From Clostridia bacterium (lineage in GTDB: Bacteria > Bacillota > Clostridia > Christensenellales > Borkfalkiaceae): a stretch of 64,000 bases of DNA. Of this stretch, positions 60,438-64,000 are shown piece after piece. Every line of letters begins with the position of its first letter. Positions within the stretch are counted from its first letter, which is position 1. A program made the translations under genes and the position numbers. The notes under the pieces are model-generated. The model was not told the DNA's origin. It did no database searches and saw only the letters and a program-made list of their open reading frames with translations. The DNA lies in the NCBI GenBank assembly GCA_017626305.1, contig JAGAIW010000143.1, positions 1-64,000 on the forward strand, read 5' to 3'.

Positions 60438-60445
60438 CATACGAT
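60438..60445 (+). promoter_or_regulatory. Possible sigma-E -10 box of sipL
   Basis: CATACGAT, one change from the sigma-E -10 pattern CATACAAT, about 35 bases before the sipL ATG. The -35 is poor. In Clostridia sipL is a mother-cell gene. Confidence 0.35.
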
Positions 60446-60481
60446 AAACCGACGATATTATTCGAAAGGGAGCTTGAAAAC

Positions 60482-61966
60482 ATGGCAATTAAACCGCAAT
60501 ATGAAACCTACCGTTACACGGGCGAAAGCTGTCGCCTGCAAAGTCAATCTATCGTGGAGTGTCGACTTCCGGGCAGCGAAATCGGCAGTATCTTGGCAAT
60601 CTACGCCAAGGCAATCCCCACCGAATGTACCTGCATGGACGGGGAAGTACGTTACAGCGGAAAGCTGCTCCTTTGTATAACGTATGAAGACGGCAACCGT
60701 AAAATTTGCCGCGTCGAACGCGGCGCGGAGTTTTTCCATAACGCCAAAAACGCCGAAGTGACGCCTGCTTGCTTTGCCAAAGCGGCGTTTGCTACGCAAA
60801 ATATCACTCATAGACGGGAAGGCTCGGGCTTATACGTTTCCGTTATCGTAGACGCGGATATCAACGTATACGGCGCAAAACAAACGGAGTACCTTGTCGG
60901 CGGCGAAGAACTGATCGTCCAAAAAAAAGGCGTTACTTTAACGCACACCCTTTGCGTTTCGGGGGAAACGGAAGGGGAAGACGAATTTGAAACGCAAACG
61001 GTGGGGGATATCCTTTTGCACAGCGAAACGGCGCTTGTCAACGCCGTACGTATCAGCGCGGGACAGCTGGATATTGACGGCGAACTGTGCCTGCATATTT
61101 GCGTTCTGCAAGCGGACGACAGCGTTTGCTCGTACGAACGGCTCATTCCGTTCCATATGCAAATCCCGTGCGAAGAAACGCTTGGCGCGGTTTCGGCAAG
61201 CGCGCGCGTTTGCGTAAAGTCCGCCACCTTAACGGCAGGGGTGGACGAAGAAAAAAACATCACCAAAACAGTACTCTCCTATTGTCTTTCTGCCGACTGT
61301 TTCCTGCATACGGGCGAAGAGCTTACCGTGGTGGACGACGTGTTCTCCCCAGCGGCGCACCTTGTCTGTACGCAGGAAAACGGTGGGGGCATGTATTTGA
61401 CTAAGCTTACTACCTGTACCCAACGCTTGGGCGGAGCAGCGCACGTAGCGGGCGTTTTGGACGAAGACTATACCCTGCAAGCGGCGGTACTTCCCCGCGC
61501 GGAAATCGCTTGTAAAAAGACGGGCAATACTTGGGAAGCCGAAGGGGTAGTGCTTGCCGAGCTTATTTTAAAGGACGGTGAAAACGGCTATAAATCGACG
61601 TCGCTTTCTCTGCCGTTCGTATTCCCCGTCAACGTCGACGGCGAAAGGGTGGACGCCGATTGTATCGTGTGCGGTCTTAACGTCCGCAAAACGTCCGCCG
61701 GTATGGAAGCAGAAGCGACGGTGAAGGTGAGCCTTCGCGCATACGATAAACGGGAATGGAGCTATCTTTCTCAGGTCAAGGAAGGGGAAAAACGGGCGGT
61801 ATCCAACGCGGCGGTATCGGTATTTTTACCGCGCGCAGGGGAAGATTTGTGGCAGGTTGCCAAGCGACTTGCCTGCGACCCTGACGAGCTGCAAAAAAGC
61901 AATCCCGACTTGACCTTCCCTGTCAAGGAAGGAGAACGCATTTTCGTCTATCGGCAAATTCCTTGA
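60482..61966 (+). CDS. sipL: Spore coat morphogenesis protein SipL (SPOCS-LysM)
   Basis: A 494-residue mother-cell protein. The first 420 residues hold about three SPOCS/DUF3794 repeats, each with a V-x-V-E/K-x-x-x strand pattern (S-I-V-E-C-R-L-P, T-L-C-V-S-G-E-T, E-A-E-A-T-V-K-V-S). Residues 440-490 form a LysM domain (E-D-L-W-Q-V-A-K-R-L-A-C-D-P-D-E-L-Q-K-S-N). SipL links the spore coat to the forespore surface through SpoIVA in clostridia and is the counterpart of SpoVID. AAGGGAG precedes ATG. It marks the genome as a spore former. Confidence 0.92.
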   Translation: MAIKPQYETYRYTGESCRLQSQSIVECRLPGSEIGSILAIYAKAIPTECTCMDGEVRYSGKLLLCITYEDGNRKICRVERGAEFFHNAKNAEVTPACFAKAAFATQNITHRREGSGLYVSVIVDADINVYGAKQTEYLVGGEELIVQKKGVTLTHTLCVSGETEGEDEFETQTVGDILLHSETALVNAVRISAGQLDIDGELCLHICVLQADDSVCSYERLIPFHMQIPCEETLGAVSASARVCVKSATLTAGVDEEKNITKTVLSYCLSADCFLHTGEELTVVDDVFSPAAHLVCTQENGGGMYLTKLTTCTQRLGGAAHVAGVLDEDYTLQAAVLPRAEIACKKTGNTWEAEGVVLAELILKDGENGYKSTSLSLPFVFPVNVDGERVDADCIVCGLNVRKTSAGMEAEATVKVSLRAYDKREWSYLSQVKEGEKRAVSNAAVSVFLPRAGEDLWQVAKRLACDPDELQKSNPDLTFPVKEGERIFVYRQIP

Positions 61967-61995
61967 TAATTCCGCAAATTTTTTATGCGAATGTC

Positions 61996-62024
61996 TTGAA
62001 ATTTTTCCAAAAGTATGATACAAT
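61996..62024 (+). promoter_or_regulatory. Promoter upstream of ispE
   Basis: TTGAAA (61996-62001), 17 bases, TACAAT (62019-62024). A terminator-like hairpin lies only about 15 bases downstream. Confidence 0.65.
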
Positions 62025-62039
62025 AAAATAACGGAAACC

Positions 62040-62074
62040 CTGCGGCGGAGCATTTCCGCCGCAGTTTTCTTTTT
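62040..62074 (+). terminator. Terminator-like hairpin between the ispE promoter and gene
   Basis: CTGCGGCGGA (62040-62049) pairs perfectly with TCCGCCGCAG (62055-62064), loop GCATT, followed by TTTTCTTTTTC. It may end sipL transcripts or attenuate ispE. Confidence 0.8.
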
Positions 62075-62090
62075 CTTGGGTTAAAACGGT

Positions 62091-63011
62091 ATGAATACGG
62101 TAAAGATAAAAGCGTACGCAAAACTCAATTTGACGTTGGAAATCGTGGGGACGAGCGGTGGATATCACCTGTTGGATTCGCTGGTGACAAGCATTGACGT
62201 CTTCGATTATATCGTATTAAAAAAACGCAAGGACAACCTTTCGTCCGTCACTATGCACGGTATGGGCAGCGAGAGTATTCCCCCCGAAAAGAACAACGCC
62301 TTAAAAGCGGCGGAAGCCTTTTCCAAAGCGTTCGGCGTGACGGGCGCGAATATCACCGTCTATAAAAATATTCCCATAGGCGCAGGGCTTGGCGGTTCGT
62401 CCGCGGATATCAGCGGCGTTTTGAAAGGTATGGCAAAGCTGTATAATATCCAAGACGAAGACGCGCTTGCGCGGCTTGCCGACAAGCTGGGCAGCGATAC
62501 GCGGTTTATGTTAAGTGGCGGTTTTGCCCGTATGCAGGGCAGGGGTGAGAAGGTTACACCCATACACGGTATGCCCAAATTGCATTTTTTGCTCATTTAT
62601 CCCCAAACGGGCGTTTCGGCAGGGGCGTGCTATCAAAAATACGACGAATTGTCGGCGCAAAACCCGTCAATCCCCCAAAATTTTACCGAAAAATGTCTTA
62701 CCGCTTTGCGTGAGAAAGACGTAAACGAAGGGGGTATGTATTTAATGAACGATTTATACGCACCCGCAAAAGCGCTGTGTGGCGACGTGGGGCAGGCTAT
62801 GCAAGAAGCTCTGTCTTTTTCCCCGATAAACGCGGTGATGACGGGTTCGGGTAGCTGTGTGGCGGCGTTGTTTGAAACGCCCGAGCTTTGCGAGTGGGCA
62901 AAGAGCCGATATTTTGGCAAGTATAAAACCATGGTCGTTAAGACGGTAGAACCGTCTTTGATAAAGACTCTAAAAAATCCGTTTGCGCTTAGCTTAGACG
63001 GTGAAGAATAG
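62091..63011 (+). CDS. ispE: 4-diphosphocytidyl-2-C-methyl-D-erythritol kinase
   Basis: A 306-residue GHMP kinase of the MEP isoprenoid pathway. K-A-Y-A-K-L-N-L-T-L opens it, P-I-G-A-G-L-G-G-S-S-A-D near residue 100 is the ATP-binding loop, and M-T-G-S-G-S-C-V near 255 closes the family pattern. The ATG has no strong ribosome site; a GGTTAAAACGGT stretch precedes it. It may be attenuated by the hairpin upstream. A membrane protein gene starts 16 bases after its stop. Confidence 0.95.
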   Translation: MNTVKIKAYAKLNLTLEIVGTSGGYHLLDSLVTSIDVFDYIVLKKRKDNLSSVTMHGMGSESIPPEKNNALKAAEAFSKAFGVTGANITVYKNIPIGAGLGGSSADISGVLKGMAKLYNIQDEDALARLADKLGSDTRFMLSGGFARMQGRGEKVTPIHGMPKLHFLLIYPQTGVSAGACYQKYDELSAQNPSIPQNFTEKCLTALREKDVNEGGMYLMNDLYAPAKALCGDVGQAMQEALSFSPINAVMTGSGSCVAALFETPELCEWAKSRYFGKYKTMVVKTVEPSLIKTLKNPFALSLDGEE

Positions 63012-63027
63012 AAAAGGGAGAAAGCAC

Positions 63028-63960
63028 ATGGAAGAAAGAATTATCGACGACGAATACGGCAGGGGCGTAAAGTTGCGGAAAACCAAAGACGGGTACGTAG
63101 ACGTCACGGACGAGCTTGCGGACGATACGCAAGAGTACGGCGAAGAAGAAACGGATGAAATCGCCTTTGAATTTCCCGTGGCAGATTTGGACGAAGACGA
63201 CGAAGATTTGGTGGGGTTATCCCCCGAAGAAGCGGAGGCGCTGAGAAAGAAAAAGGCGGAAGAACAAGCCAAACGCAAGGCGGAGTACGAACGTACTTGC
63301 GCCGAAGGCGACGAATTGCTAGAAACGGGCAGCTATAAATCTGCCGAGCTCAAATTTGAAAGGGCGTTGCTTTTGGACGTCGAAGCCACGGACGCGTCGG
63401 TGGGCTACTGGCGCGCTAAGACCGCCGACTTTACCCAACCCGACGTGCTGATGGACGAGTACGTGGAAGCGGGCGTGGAAAATATGGAATACGACCTTGG
63501 CTATAAAGCGGTGGAAAAAATCGCGGAAAAATACCAACACGTATTTCAGGCGCGCTTGGACGAGCTCAACGCCGAAGAAGAACCGCTCGTAAAAGAAGTG
63601 GAAGAAAAACAAACGCGAAGAAGAGAGATTTTGAAGGGCAGATTAAAGCGTTCGGGGTTGGTGTTCGGTATCGTTGCGTTGGTTACGTTGACGTTGGCGG
63701 TGCTTACCGCAATTTTCGGTTCGCAAATTTTATCCACCAAGGAAAACGTGCATCTCGTGCCTACCATTGTCTTGGGCGTAGCGGCGTTTATTTCGTTGCT
63801 CGTATCGGTGTTCGCCACCAACCGTTTTCTCAACGATTTGCGCATGCGCGCGGCGAACGAACGGCTGTCTTCCACCGAAGAAGGCGAACGGTTGATTGAA
63901 ATCCGCGCGTATAAAGAGCTGTACGAATATTTCGTGCGCTCGGCGGCGGAAAAGCAATAA
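63028..63960 (+). CDS. Acidic, coiled-coil, two-helix membrane protein
   Basis: A 310-residue protein started at ATG 63028 behind AAGGGAG. Residues 1-70 are acidic; 75-105 are a Lys/Glu/Ala coiled coil; 105-190 resemble a tetratricopeptide-like helical pair (G-D-E-L-L-E-T-G-S-Y-K-S-A-E-L-K-F-E-R-A). Near the C-terminus are two membrane helices (V-F-G-I-V-A-L-V-T-L-T-L-A-V and I-V-L-G-V-A-A-F-I-S-L-L-V) followed by a charged tail. No named family recognised. It probably shares a transcript with ispE and is followed by a terminator at the window end. Confidence 0.7.
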   Translation: MEERIIDDEYGRGVKLRKTKDGYVDVTDELADDTQEYGEEETDEIAFEFPVADLDEDDEDLVGLSPEEAEALRKKKAEEQAKRKAEYERTCAEGDELLETGSYKSAELKFERALLLDVEATDASVGYWRAKTADFTQPDVLMDEYVEAGVENMEYDLGYKAVEKIAEKYQHVFQARLDELNAEEEPLVKEVEEKQTRRREILKGRLKRSGLVFGIVALVTLTLAVLTAIFGSQILSTKENVHLVPTIVLGVAAFISLLVSVFATNRFLNDLRMRAANERLSSTEEGERLIEIRAYKELYEYFVRSAAEKQ

Positions 63961-63980
63961 AAAAGGCAAAAAATCAGGGA

Positions 63981-64000
63981 AAAGGAGCGAAAACTCCTTT
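63981..64000 (+). terminator. Probable terminator cut by the window end
   Basis: AAAGGAG (63981-63987) pairs with CTCCTTT (63994-64000); the T run would continue beyond the window. Confidence 0.6.

Overview
The window reads as chromosomal DNA of an anaerobic, endospore-forming member of the Clostridia (Bacillota), probably an uncultured gut lineage. Support comes from spore genes (spoIIR, sleB-ypeB, sipL), veg, a leucine-type T-box leader, a tandem glycine riboswitch, strong AAGGAG ribosome binding sites, and many TTGACA/TATAAT promoters with 17-base spacers. I cannot name a genus from sequence alone.

Layout. 1-9.8 kb is core chromosome: rplM-rpsI, a methyltransferase, a large lipoprotein, a zinc-ribbon/polyacidic protein, a nested pair of tiny proteins, trmL, the sporulation block spoIIR-sleB-ypeB, and a Fur-family regulator. 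9.8-21.8 kb is accessory. It starts at a tRNA-Gly(CCC) and holds a restriction-modification island (GIY-YIG/helicase, two overlapping methylase genes, a divergent controller-type HTH gene with operator half-sites). A toxin-antitoxin-like PIN pair is embedded in it. A Fic protein, small AT-rich ORFs and a large serine recombinase follow. Imperfect copies of the tRNA 3' end recur at 17.93 and 21.73 kb. 22-27.1 kb is a sugar/uronate cluster (AraC regulator, PMI-like cupin, glycoside hydrolase-like protein, KDPG aldolase) that is visibly decayed: kdgK is cut to its first 42 codons.

27.3-33.1 kb carries a YgjV-type membrane protein, an epimerase, an HTH regulator and a minus-strand group galM - DUF1538 membrane protein - two PII-like proteins. 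33.2-50.4 kb starts with a glycine-riboswitch-controlled amino-acid:Na+ symporter. It continues with an almost complete branched-chain amino acid block: ilvE, T-box-leuA, ilvB, ilvN, ilvC, a histidine phosphatase, ilvD, leuC, leuD, leuB, an AAA+ ATPase, ilvA, ridA. Together these convert threonine or pyruvate to valine, isoleucine and leucine; RidA clears the reactive enamine made by IlvA. 50.6-64 kb holds a PAP2 phosphatase, an MFS transporter and a zinc phospholipase-like protein (both minus), uvrB-uvrA behind a palindromic operator, a GH-like protein, veg, sipL, ispE and a two-helix membrane protein.

The most unusual features I can see are: (1) a miniature inverted-repeat element family whose copies begin inside the stop codons of ilvE, leuA and ridA; (2) a structured repeat with compensatory changes between copies; (3) the DUF1538/double-PII module; (4) the restriction-modification island with its controller operators and embedded PIN pair; (5) several promoter/terminator overlaps (spoIIR, ispE) and one apparently leaderless regulator gene. 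No computation was run; all repeats, promoters and hairpins were read by eye.
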